Assembly (NCBI RefSeq): GCF_016056295.1
Contig: NZ_JAECZB010000010.1
Coordinates: forward strand, 22,482-86,481
Source: Atlanticothrix silvestris CENA357
GTDB lineage: Bacteria; Cyanobacteriota; Cyanobacteriia; Cyanobacteriales; Nostocaceae
Length of the DNA stretch: 64,000 nucleotides
Direction of reading: 5' to 3'
Position numbers and translations under genes: made by a program. Positions 57,069 through 64,000 of the stretch are shown here, piece by piece; the first letter of the stretch is position 1, and every line of letters starts with the position of its first letter. The notes beneath the pieces are model-generated. The model did no database searches. It saw nothing but the letters and a program-made list of their open reading frames with translations, and was not told the origin of the DNA.

Positions 57069-58661
57069 ATGGAGCGTGTAAATTTCCAGGGCTTGCTATC
57101 CACAACGGCAAAGCGACGACGCTTTCTGCTCGGTGCCAGCACATTGACTGCAACTGCCATTGCCAGTCTTTGGACTCATAGAGTTGCCGCACAGCCAAGA
57201 TTCTCTGCCTATCCTTTCAGCCTTGGTGTTGCTTCTGGCGATCCTTTACCAGATAGTGTAGTGCTATGGACACGGCTGGCTCCAGATCCCTTAAATGGTG
57301 GCGGTATGCCGCAGGTGAATGTGCCAGTACGGTGGCAAGTTGCTTTGGATGAAAACATGAGACAAGTTGTGCTACGAGGCGTAGCATTGGCAACTCCCGA
57401 ATTAGCACATTCTGTTCATGTAAATGTACGTGGTTTACAGCCTAACCGTTGGTATTGGTATCAGTTTAAAGTGGGTAATGAAGATAGTCCGATTGGTCGT
57501 ACCCGTACTGCTCCAGCGATTGGCACTAGGTTGAATCAGCTCAACTTTGCGTTTGTGACTTGCCAAAAATGGGAGGATGGTTTTTATTCTGCTTATCGTC
57601 GCCTAGCTGAAGAAGATTTAGACTTGGTTTTTCACTTGGGTGATTATATTTACGAGTACGGTATCCCTGCTACAGGTGGTGTACGCAACGTTGCTTTACC
57701 AGAGGAGTTTAGAAAAGAAACGAATACCCTTGAGCAATACCGCCTTCGCTATGCTCTATATAAAACTGACCCAGATTTACAAAAAGCTCACGCCTTATTT
57801 CCCTTTACAGTCACCTGGGACGACCACGAAGTTGAAAATGACTATACCGATGACATTTCGGAAAACAACGATCCGGTCAAAAAGTTTCTCAAGAGGCGTG
57901 TAGCTGCTTATCAGGCTTATTATGAGCATCAGCCACTGCGGGAATTTTCCTTACCACAGGGGCCAGATATGCTAATTTACCGTCGGCTGACTTTTGGTAA
58001 TCTGGCGGAGTTTAGCGTACTTGATAGCCGCCAGTATCGGAGTGATCAGCCATGCGGTGACGGTGAAACACCCCGTTGTCCAGCAGCGCTAGATCCATTT
58101 AAAACCATGCTCGGTACTCAACAAGAGCGCTGGCTGCTGGATGGTCTTGATCGTTCTCAAGCACGTTGGAACATACTTGCCCAACAGGTGCTGATGGCAG
58201 AGTTAGATCATAAAATTGGGCCCGGCGAAATCTTTTGGAACGACTCATGGGATGGATATCCCCTTGCACGTAATCGTGTTTTAAGTCACATCGCCAACCG
58301 CCAAATTTCTAACCCAGTGGTGATTACTGGCGATTGGCACTCTACATTTGTCAATGACCTCAAGCTGGACTTTAAGGCTTCTAACTCTCCAACAGTGGCC
58401 ACGGAGTTTGTGACTCCTTCGATTACTAGCAATGGTGATGCCAATGTCTACGGCCCCTACTACGGCCCGAAGATTCCAGAAAACCCACACATTAAGTTTT
58501 TTGATGGCGATCGCCGGGGCTACTTCCGAGTCAACCTTAACTATGAACGCTGGCAGACTGACTTGCGTATTGTTACAACTGTGAGTCGTCCAGATGCGCC
58601 TGTATACACTTTTGCTTCCTTTGTTGTTGAGAATGGTCGTCCGGGTGCCATATTAAACTGA
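57069..58661 (+). CDS. phoD: PhoD-type alkaline phosphatase, Tat-exported (second copy)
   Basis: 530 aa. Twin-arginine signal KRRRFLLGAS (Arg16-18) ending near VAAQPRF. PhoD N-terminal domain (FSLGVASGDPLPDSVVLWTR), metal-site motifs FVTCQKWEDG, FHLGDYIYEYG, TVTWDDHEVENDY, LDSRQYR and TGDWHSTFVNDL. It hydrolyses organic phosphate esters outside the plasma membrane. This is the classical PhoD type, longer conserved than the copy at 44861. A long hairpin follows the stop at once. Confidence 0.93.
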   Translation: MERVNFQGLLSTTAKRRRFLLGASTLTATAIASLWTHRVAAQPRFSAYPFSLGVASGDPLPDSVVLWTRLAPDPLNGGGMPQVNVPVRWQVALDENMRQVVLRGVALATPELAHSVHVNVRGLQPNRWYWYQFKVGNEDSPIGRTRTAPAIGTRLNQLNFAFVTCQKWEDGFYSAYRRLAEEDLDLVFHLGDYIYEYGIPATGGVRNVALPEEFRKETNTLEQYRLRYALYKTDPDLQKAHALFPFTVTWDDHEVENDYTDDISENNDPVKKFLKRRVAAYQAYYEHQPLREFSLPQGPDMLIYRRLTFGNLAEFSVLDSRQYRSDQPCGDGETPRCPAALDPFKTMLGTQQERWLLDGLDRSQARWNILAQQVLMAELDHKIGPGEIFWNDSWDGYPLARNRVLSHIANRQISNPVVITGDWHSTFVNDLKLDFKASNSPTVATEFVTPSITSNGDANVYGPYYGPKIPENPHIKFFDGDRRGYFRVNLNYERWQTDLRIVTTVSRPDAPVYTFASFVVENGRPGAILN

Positions 58662-58666
58662 TATTA

Positions 58667-58704
58667 AGTTTTTGCGTATGCAAATATTTGAATACGCAAA
58701 AACT
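58667..58704 (+). terminator. Perfect 13-bp hairpin after phoD
   Basis: AGTTTTTGCGTAT and ATACGCAAAAACT with a 12-nt loop, starting 6 bp after the stop codon. No clear T-run follows, so a terminator or mRNA-stabilising hairpin. Confidence 0.6.
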
Positions 58705-58729
58705 ACTATTTAAATCTTTTATTTCTACT

Positions 58730-58870
58730 ACCCCTATGGGGAAGCAGCCTACACGTAGCGCCTCCAACAGAAGAAGGGGGAGACCCCTTGGCGCTAACCT
58801 TTCACGCCACTTGCTGCCCTTGGAAGAAGACCGCGCTGCTCTCTGTTCTCTGTCCCTTGTTATACGTCAC
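58730..58870. repeat. GC-rich dispersed repeat segment
   Basis: TACCCCTATGGGGAAGCAGC, ACACGTAGCGCCTCCAAC, GGGGGAGACCCCTTGG and GAAGACCGCGCTGC. A mosaic of palindromic repeat pieces without a gene, in the 340-bp gap before pxcA. Confidence 0.4.
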
Positions 58871-59000
58871 TTATTTTTATAGTGCTAATGATAAACTTTT
58901 TAAAAGAAAATAGCAGTTGAGCAGAACGTTCTCACACAGGTTAATTTTTGCTCAAGTTATTAGGTTATTTTATCCAAAAACACTGACATAGTTGCGAACA

Positions 59001-60215
59001 ATGAATCAATGGTTTTTGAAGACACCAGAAAGAGCGCTTTTGAAAGCATACAACGCTGCACAGACCATTAAAACTATCGAAATAGAACATTTTGGCAAAA
59101 AAAAAATATCTGCTGAATCAGCAAATTATACTGAAAATGTCATGTCTTACTGGCAAGGATATCTTGATAAAAACTTAACTATTATTAAAGTGAGGCTGGC
59201 AGAATTTCGATTGAGTCGTTCAGTACTCAATATTTCTCATCCAGCTTTGTTAGAAAAATTGAAATTTATTGATGAGGTAATAGAAAAGTATAGTTTAAGA
59301 TATGACTCAGTTAATAATAGGACATTACTGCCTGTTGCAAAAACTTTAAAAATTAATCATAGCGACGTTAACAAATTAACCAATTCTTCTAATCTAATTA
59401 ATAAAAGTCAAACTATATCTCAAAAAACGGGAGTATTACCTAGATCTCTTGGCAGAACAATTAATAAAATTAAAGCAGATTTTACACCAGAAGCAGAAGA
59501 AGAGTTTATCAAAAATTATCGGATTTCTAGAAATCGCACTACAATTGCTCTGAAATTTTTGATAACTTTAATGATTGTGCCGCTTCTAATACATCAATTA
59601 TCTAAAAGAATTTTGATAATTCCTATAGTGGAAGGCATTAGAAGTGATAACATAAGTCCAATTTTCCTCAATCCAGAAATGGAGGATAAAGCTCTGGATG
59701 AATTAAATATGTTTCAAGAAAAGCTCAGGCTAGAAAGTCTATTTTATCAGTATCCAACAATTTCTTCAGAAGCTAAAGAAGAAAGCATCAAAAACAAGGC
59801 AATCGAAATAGCTGAAACATTCCGTCATAAAAGTAATGAAGCTGTTAGCAATATTTTTGCTGATTTACTATCATTAATTGCTTTCGGCATAGTAATTGCT
59901 AATAGTAAAAGAGAAATTTTAATTGTGAAGTCTTTTATGGATAATGTTGTTTATGGTTTAAGTGACAGTGCCAAAGCTTTTTTAATTATTTTATTTACAG
60001 ATGTATTTGTAGGATTCCATTCTCCACATGGATGGGAAGTAATTCTAGAAAGGTTGGCCCAACATTTAGGTCTAGAAGCAAATAGAAGTGTAATTTTTAT
60101 GTTTATTGCTACATTTCCAGTGATTTTGGATACTATATTCAAATATTGGATATTCCGCTATCTCAGCCGATTATCTCCTTCTGCACTAGCCACATTAAAA
60201 GAAATGGATGAATAA
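59001..60215 (+). CDS. pxcA: PxcA/CemA-family proton extrusion protein
   Basis: 404 aa from ATG 59001 (the frame upstream starts with TTG). A long soluble N-terminus (about 170 residues) is followed by the CemA-like membrane domain: about residues 180-200 (LKFLITLMIVPLLIHQL), 290-305, 325-345 (AKAFLIILFTDVFVGFHSPH) and 370-390. The GFHSPHGWE motif is a hallmark. PxcA is needed for light-induced proton release and pH homeostasis. It stands alone, preceded by a repeat-rich gap. Confidence 0.9.
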   Translation: MNQWFLKTPERALLKAYNAAQTIKTIEIEHFGKKKISAESANYTENVMSYWQGYLDKNLTIIKVRLAEFRLSRSVLNISHPALLEKLKFIDEVIEKYSLRYDSVNNRTLLPVAKTLKINHSDVNKLTNSSNLINKSQTISQKTGVLPRSLGRTINKIKADFTPEAEEEFIKNYRISRNRTTIALKFLITLMIVPLLIHQLSKRILIIPIVEGIRSDNISPIFLNPEMEDKALDELNMFQEKLRLESLFYQYPTISSEAKEESIKNKAIEIAETFRHKSNEAVSNIFADLLSLIAFGIVIANSKREILIVKSFMDNVVYGLSDSAKAFLIILFTDVFVGFHSPHGWEVILERLAQHLGLEANRSVIFMFIATFPVILDTIFKYWIFRYLSRLSPSALATLKEMDE

Positions 60216-60256
60216 GAGGTTAAAGCGCTAAAAAAAGAAAGTAGATATTTTGACGG

Positions 60257-60973
60257 ATGATACCATCTCAACATACCATCACTTATTCACGCGTTATTCA
60301 CCTTAGTCACGTAATTGATAGTAATATTCCTCAATGGCCTGGCGACCCATCAATAGAATTTACCACCATCGCAAAACTACCACAGGATGGCTATTACTTA
60401 CGCCGTTTCTCCTTGGGTGAACATAGCGCCACTCATATCAATGCCCCTAATAGTTTTCACAGTTCTGGGGTAGGAATTGACCAATATTCTCCTCAGTCAT
60501 TGGTTGTACCTGGAATAGTTATAGACATTCGTGAAACCACTGCAATTAATCCTGACTATGCCCTCACTATTGCCGATGTTCTGGCTTGGGAGGAACAATA
60601 CGGTACGATTTCTCCTAGAAGCGTAGTCTTACTTAATACTGGTTGGCAAAGCAAGTGGTGGGATGAAAATGCATTTTTTAACCGAGATGCTCAAGGAATT
60701 ATGCATTTTCCAGGGTTTAGCGGCGATGCTACCCGTTTCCTACTTGATGAACGGCAAATTGCTGGTGTAGGTATTGATACTCATGGCGTTGACCCAGGAA
60801 AAGATAATAGTTTTGCCACTAACTCTCTGGTACTGGAAGAAGCACGCATTGTGCTGGAGAATCTCACAAATTTAGATCAGCTACCAGCTAAAGGTACTAC
60901 CCTAATTATTGGTATTTTGAGATTACGAGATGGTTCGGGTTCTCCTGCTGCTGTATTGGCGTTAGTGCCTTGA
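60257..60973 (+). CDS. Cyclase-family metal-dependent hydrolase (kynurenine formamidase-like)
   Basis: 238 aa. The cyclase/formamidase fold is shown by IHLSHVIDSNIPQWPGDP, the metal motif LGEHSATHINAPNSFH (His-x-x-x-His, with Asn where most members have Asp), VVLLNTGWQSKWW and GVGIDTHGVDPG. The family includes bacterial kynurenine formamidase and isatin hydrolase. The Asp-to-Asn change may mark a subfamily, so no substrate is given. It lies 41 bp after pxcA and may be co-transcribed. Confidence 0.8.
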   Translation: MIPSQHTITYSRVIHLSHVIDSNIPQWPGDPSIEFTTIAKLPQDGYYLRRFSLGEHSATHINAPNSFHSSGVGIDQYSPQSLVVPGIVIDIRETTAINPDYALTIADVLAWEEQYGTISPRSVVLLNTGWQSKWWDENAFFNRDAQGIMHFPGFSGDATRFLLDERQIAGVGIDTHGVDPGKDNSFATNSLVLEEARIVLENLTNLDQLPAKGTTLIIGILRLRDGSGSPAAVLALVP

Positions 60974-61065
60974 TTTGATCTGAGATTGCACGTCGCTTGG
61001 TGTAAGGTATTCTCTAGAACTAATCGTAATGATGAGATAACCACAGCCACATCCATAAAATCTTT

Positions 61066-61725
61066 ATGAGTAACACAGAATCAGCAGAATTACCCCTTTG
61101 GGTAAGAGATCGGGAAGAAGTGATTGCAGTAGATGCTTCGGTTGAATGGCGTGAGGGTAGACCTGATTATTCCCATACCAATCGATTTCTTGAACAAGAA
61201 CGCCAGTGTAACCATGCCGAAGGTTCTCTCAATGCGATCGCTTATAATCTTGTGCGAACTTTTGAGATGGAAGCTACCCACAAAGTCAATCCACAGCAAT
61301 GGCTTTCTGTTGTTAGTGATAAATTTCGCATGAGTACTAATGGTGGCAAACAATATACAGCACAAGATGTAATTGATGCCGGGACTTATAACCTTTTTTT
61401 AGGAGACACAGAGCATTATAATTCAACAGAGGAAACCTTTGATTCCTCCTATAAACTTTTTCATACAGCTTTTCCTGAAGGATTTCATTGGGAATTAATT
61501 GAAGTTTTATCGCCTCCTCCTAATGTTGTTTTTAAGTGGAGACATTGGGGGCAATTTAAGGGCAACTTTAAAAACTTTGCTCCTACAGGCGAAACCATAG
61601 AAATAATTGGATTAAGTGTCGCTCGTGTTACGGAAGAACTCAAGATTGAATCGGTAGAACACTTTTTTGATAACAGTGCTTTTCTTACTAAGTTAACTGC
61701 TTCTGGATGCCCCTTTCATTCTTGA
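61066..61725 (+). CDS. SnoaL-like (ester cyclase-type) protein
   Basis: 219 aa with no signal peptide. The middle and C-terminal parts (LFLGDTEHYNSTEETFDSSY, FKWRHWGQFKGNFKNFAPTG, ETIEIIGLSVARVTEELKIE) match the cone-shaped SnoaL/NTF2-like fold of the ester cyclase group. Substrate unknown. It sits 92 bp after the cyclase-family hydrolase, same strand. Confidence 0.65.
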   Translation: MSNTESAELPLWVRDREEVIAVDASVEWREGRPDYSHTNRFLEQERQCNHAEGSLNAIAYNLVRTFEMEATHKVNPQQWLSVVSDKFRMSTNGGKQYTAQDVIDAGTYNLFLGDTEHYNSTEETFDSSYKLFHTAFPEGFHWELIEVLSPPPNVVFKWRHWGQFKGNFKNFAPTGETIEIIGLSVARVTEELKIESVEHFFDNSAFLTKLTASGCPFHS

Positions 61726-61781
61726 AGAATACACTTATCCTCAAATTGCCATAAAGCCCACAATCAACTCCGCAAGGGGAA

Positions 61782-61950
61782 TTAAAAATTAAAAATTAAA
61801 AGTTAACTTATATCTTGCACCAGACGACTAGAAGTCGCGGCTACACAGACAAAACCTGCCTCCGCAGGTTGAAAAGCCTTGATGTTGCGTTAGTCCGCGT
61901 AGGCGGACTTCGTTTGTATAGCCGCGATTTCTAATCGCTAGGGCTAGGTG
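61782..61950. repeat. ATTAAAA array plus palindromic dispersed element
   Basis: An ATTAAAA array (61782-61805) is followed by an imperfect inverted repeat: CTAGAAGTCGCGGCTACAC near 61830 pairs with GTATAGCCGCGATTTCTAA near 61920. Inner arms CCTGCCTCCGCAGG and GTCCGCGTAGGCGGAC form further hairpins. The same modules occur in the MITE at 24465. Confidence 0.75.
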
Positions 61951-62092
61951 CAAGATGTGAGTTAATCATCGAGAGCATTGTGTTTAATAAATAGCCCAAT
62001 CTCTAGACTGAACACTAGAGCAAATACAGCAAGCAGCTGAGAATCAGTCTACCTGATGGCATCAGCTGCTCACTGTCTGTCAATGACAAATT

Positions 62093-62359
62093 TTACATTT
62101 TACCGTGCTGCATTACTTCTTGTAGATGATGGCGGATTTGTTGTGCTTGCTCTATTTCAGACTCTCGTAATTGTTGGAACAATTCTACACAAGGCTGGGA
62201 GTTCGCTTCTTGTGCATCTTGGATGTAAGTTTCATAAGCTCTAACTGCTTCAGCTTTATTATGCAACACGGTGAGAAAATCGTATTCTAAGTTGCTGATG
62301 GGTTGTTGGGAATTTCCGTTACTTGTAGCCACAATTTTACCTTGTTTAAAGTTTCTCAT
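62093..62359 (-). CDS. Small helical cyanobacterial protein of unknown function
   Basis: 88 aa. Almost wholly alpha-helical: NLEYDFLTVLHNKAEAVRAY and ETYIQDAQEANSQ, then CVELFQQLRESEIEQAQQIR. This looks like a short ferritin-like/two-helix protein, a type found widely as stress-related hypotheticals in cyanobacteria. No metal site is clear. It is followed by a gene-poor repeat region. Confidence 0.6.
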   Translation of the reverse strand: MRNFKQGKIVATSNGNSQQPISNLEYDFLTVLHNKAEAVRAYETYIQDAQEANSQPCVELFQQLRESEIEQAQQIRHHLQEVMQHGKM

Positions 62360-62405
62360 TAATTTTTACTTGCTTTAATAAAGTTATTCATCTCTCCAAA
62401 AGCGT

Positions 62406-62438
62406 AGGAAAAAATACAAAGGCTGCGTAAGCAGCCTT
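62406..62438 (-). terminator. Terminator for the psiE-like gene
   Basis: On the minus strand: AAGGCTGC, TTAC, GCAGCCTT, then TGTATTTTTT. An 8-bp perfect stem with a T-rich tail. Confidence 0.85.
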
Positions 62439-62511
62439 GAGTAATAGGTGTTCCAATTTGCTACTTATGGATTAGTTGATCTAGCGGTAGGCTGAATGTA
62501 TGTTTGCTTAT

Positions 62512-63072
62512 TTATGCAAGAGGTTGATTTTCGTCATAGTGACGTGAATACTGGAATTCCAAGTCGTTTTGCCGTTCTCTACTTTTTGTATGGACAATAG
62601 GGCAAAACTTAGTGTTAGCACTCATACAATCCATGTGTGGCGTTTTGGCGCATACCAGTAGTAGCAAACCCAAAATGAATAATAAACCACAAATTGCTGC
62701 GGTTTTAACCTCAGAAATTTCTAGGGCACCGTGAACAACCACTTCTCGTAATAGAGATACAATTGTTACCTCAACTGCTACGCCAACAGAGATGCTATGC
62801 TCTTGTAAATAGACCATGAGGAGTCTAAATAATTCGACTAAAATCAACACAAATAGTACTTTTGCAGTCACTAGTTTATAGTCTAGTGGTTGCGTCAGGG
62901 CAATAAATATTCCCCATAACTGCATCAGCATGACGGCAAACAAACAGAAGCACAAGACAATCACAATTAAGTCTTGGAAAGCCTCCATGTTGCGAACAAT
63001 TGAATGCCGATCAAGCCAGCGATCGCAAAATAAAAATCGACTCTTGAAGCGCTTTTGCATGTAAGTTTCCAT
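62512..63072 (-). CDS. PsiE-family membrane protein
   Basis: 186 aa from ATG 63072; a GTG at 63099 would add nine residues. Four hydrophobic segments (about 34-60, 65-85, 95-120 and 125-150) with the PsiE pattern: VIVLCFCLFAVMLMQLW, VELFRLLMVYLQEHSISVGV and EVTIVSLLREVVVHG. The C-terminus is a charged tail with Cys residues. PsiE proteins are named for phosphate-starvation induction; their function is unclear. Confidence 0.82.
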   Translation of the reverse strand: METYMQKRFKSRFLFCDRWLDRHSIVRNMEAFQDLIVIVLCFCLFAVMLMQLWGIFIALTQPLDYKLVTAKVLFVLILVELFRLLMVYLQEHSISVGVAVEVTIVSLLREVVVHGALEISEVKTAAICGLLFILGLLLLVCAKTPHMDCMSANTKFCPIVHTKSRERQNDLEFQYSRHYDENQPLA

Positions 63073-63150
63073 TTCAATTGGGACAAATTCACACCACACC
63101 TGCTAGTCCACCCAATATTTTAATATTATGCAATATTAAGCGATCGCGCC

Positions 63151-64000
63151 TCAGCGAGGATTGTAATTTAAATTTTGTACTTGTTGCAACAATTGTTGGG
63201 CATTGTTCGCCCATTGAGGATTACCTTGAGCATTATATAAATCTCTGGCATATTGCAATACTTGTGCTGCTTGGGCATACTGCTTTTGCTGCATAAAAAC
63301 TAACCCAGCTCCATAATAAGCATTAGGATAGTTAGAGTTAGCTTCGGCTGCTTTTCTAAAAGCCTCTAATGCCTCTTGTAATTTACTTTGACTAAACCAA
63401 ATTGTCCCCAGATTGTAGTGAGCTTCTGGATATTTCGGATTTACTTTTAATGCTTGGCGAAAGGCATCTTTTGCTTGATTAATTTTACCTTGTTGGAGAT
63501 AACATAACCCTATATGATAGGGAGGCTCTGGGGCATTTTTGCTATATTCCATTGCTTTTTTAAAGGAAGCGATCGCTCGCTCCCAATCTCTTTGCTGTTC
63601 TCGTACTAACCCTAAGTTATAGTGGGCAAAACCTAGCTTAGGATCGAGTTCTAACGCTCGTTGTAAATAATCGTTCGCCTGCTGTAAATTATTCCCTTCT
63701 AATAACGCCCCGCCTAAATTAGCAAAGGCTAAAGCAAAATTAGGATCTGATTGGGTTGCGTGATGAAATGCATCAGCGGCTGGCTTTAATTGACCTGTTT
63801 GACGCAATGCTAGCCCTAAATTGTAATGGGCTGCGGCTAAATTTGGATCTAGTTTAGTTGCTTGTTGAAAGGCTGCGATCGCATCTTGCGTTCTTCCCGT
63901 CTGAATTAACTGTAATCCTTGATTTAAGAGTTCTGCGGCATTTTGACTGCTAGATTGTGCCAGTTTGCTGGAGGTAGGGAGGCAGGGGGGCAAGGGGCAG
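63151..64000 (-). CDS. TPR-repeat protein, 5' end beyond the window
   Basis: The frame is open to the window edge (over 280 codons). Seven consecutive 34-residue TPR units (for example NLAAAHYNLGLALRQTGQLK and KYPEAHYNLGTIWFSQSKLQ) cover most of it, ending in a Gln/Asn-rich tail. TPR arrays mediate protein-protein binding. The start may be outside; the Cys/Pro-rich first residues derive from a G-rich repeat and are odd for a TPR protein, so the true N-terminus is uncertain. Confidence 0.85.
   Translation of the reverse strand, partial: CPLPPCLPTSSKLAQSSSQNAAELLNQGLQLIQTGRTQDAIAAFQQATKLDPNLAAAHYNLGLALRQTGQLKPAADAFHHATQSDPNFALAFANLGGALLEGNNLQQANDYLQRALELDPKLGFAHYNLGLVREQQRDWERAIASFKKAMEYSKNAPEPPYHIGLCYLQQGKINQAKDAFRQALKVNPKYPEAHYNLGTIWFSQSKLQEALEAFRKAAEANSNYPNAYYGAGLVFMQQKQYAQAAQVLQYARDLYNAQGNPQWANNAQQLLQQVQNLNYNPR

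Noticed and set aside
58688..58882. 64-codon open frame after the second PhoD
   Set aside because: It covers a hairpin and GC-rich dispersed repeat; the Arg/Ser-rich translation has no credible start signal.

Overview
The window looks like chromosomal DNA of a filamentous, heterocyst-forming cyanobacterium (Nostocales). The evidence is the density of HIP1 octamers (GCGATCGC), heptameric tandem repeats of the Nostoc type, a HetP-family gene, a PcxA/CemA-type proton extrusion protein, and many PAS/GAF sensor kinases. No rRNA or tRNA gene was recognised.

Layout. 1-354: tail of a Uma2-type nuclease. 375-8304 (mostly minus strand): a GerMN lipoprotein, a GH63 glucosidase, a glycogen-debranching-type enzyme, an aquaporin, a glucose-dehydrogenase-like SDR and a DM13 lipoprotein. 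On the plus strand these are followed by an NDH-2-like flavoprotein, a DoxX-like membrane protein and a GMC oxidoreductase (8706-12393). Together they read as a sugar/polyol and redox island. 12511-13989: a solitary tyrosine recombinase. 14136-19385: a belt of broken genes (sensor kinase, a two-gene pair, a kinase/FGE fusion and a VapC toxin) around an intact Pepco-like gene and an intact RHH antitoxin. 19599-21825: housekeeping rsmA, ispE and a DUF3082 protein. 21831-24457: a response regulator/histidine kinase pair with a MITE-like element at the kinase 5' end. 24736-26912: a long AT-rich non-coding stretch leading to a HetP-family gene, then a trpC paralogue, yidD, a polyprenol/phytol-kinase-like gene and a membrane protein.

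30171-38345 is the most distinctive region: a peptide secretion locus. An HlyD-type adaptor with DNA-level internal repeats and a C39-peptidase ABC exporter are followed by four small genes encoding double-glycine leader peptides. Three of the four share an upstream hairpin and ribosome-binding cassette, and a decayed fifth leader (19 codons) lies upstream of the adaptor. No tailoring enzyme is visible. The exporter would cut the leader after Gly-Gly and, with HlyD and an outer-membrane TolC-type partner encoded elsewhere, release the cores. An orphan 53-aa double-glycine peptide lies separately at 47057.

38500-43353: an alpha/beta hydrolase close to chlorophyll dephytylase, a thioredoxin-fold protein, pyrH-frr (with a MITE between frr and its terminator) and a geranylgeranyl-reductase-family flavoprotein. 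43438-47990: plasmid-replication and transposase remnants flanking a PhoD phosphatase. 48146-53659: an 1837-aa hybrid kinase whose N-terminal receiver lacks the phosphoacceptor Asp. 54288-64000: an FHA-GAF adenylate cyclase, a histidine phosphatase, a second PhoD, a PcxA homologue, a cyclase-family hydrolase, a SnoaL-like protein, a small helical protein, a PsiE protein and a TPR protein running off the window.

All functional names rest on recognition of motifs and overall sequence patterns by eye; no database search was run.
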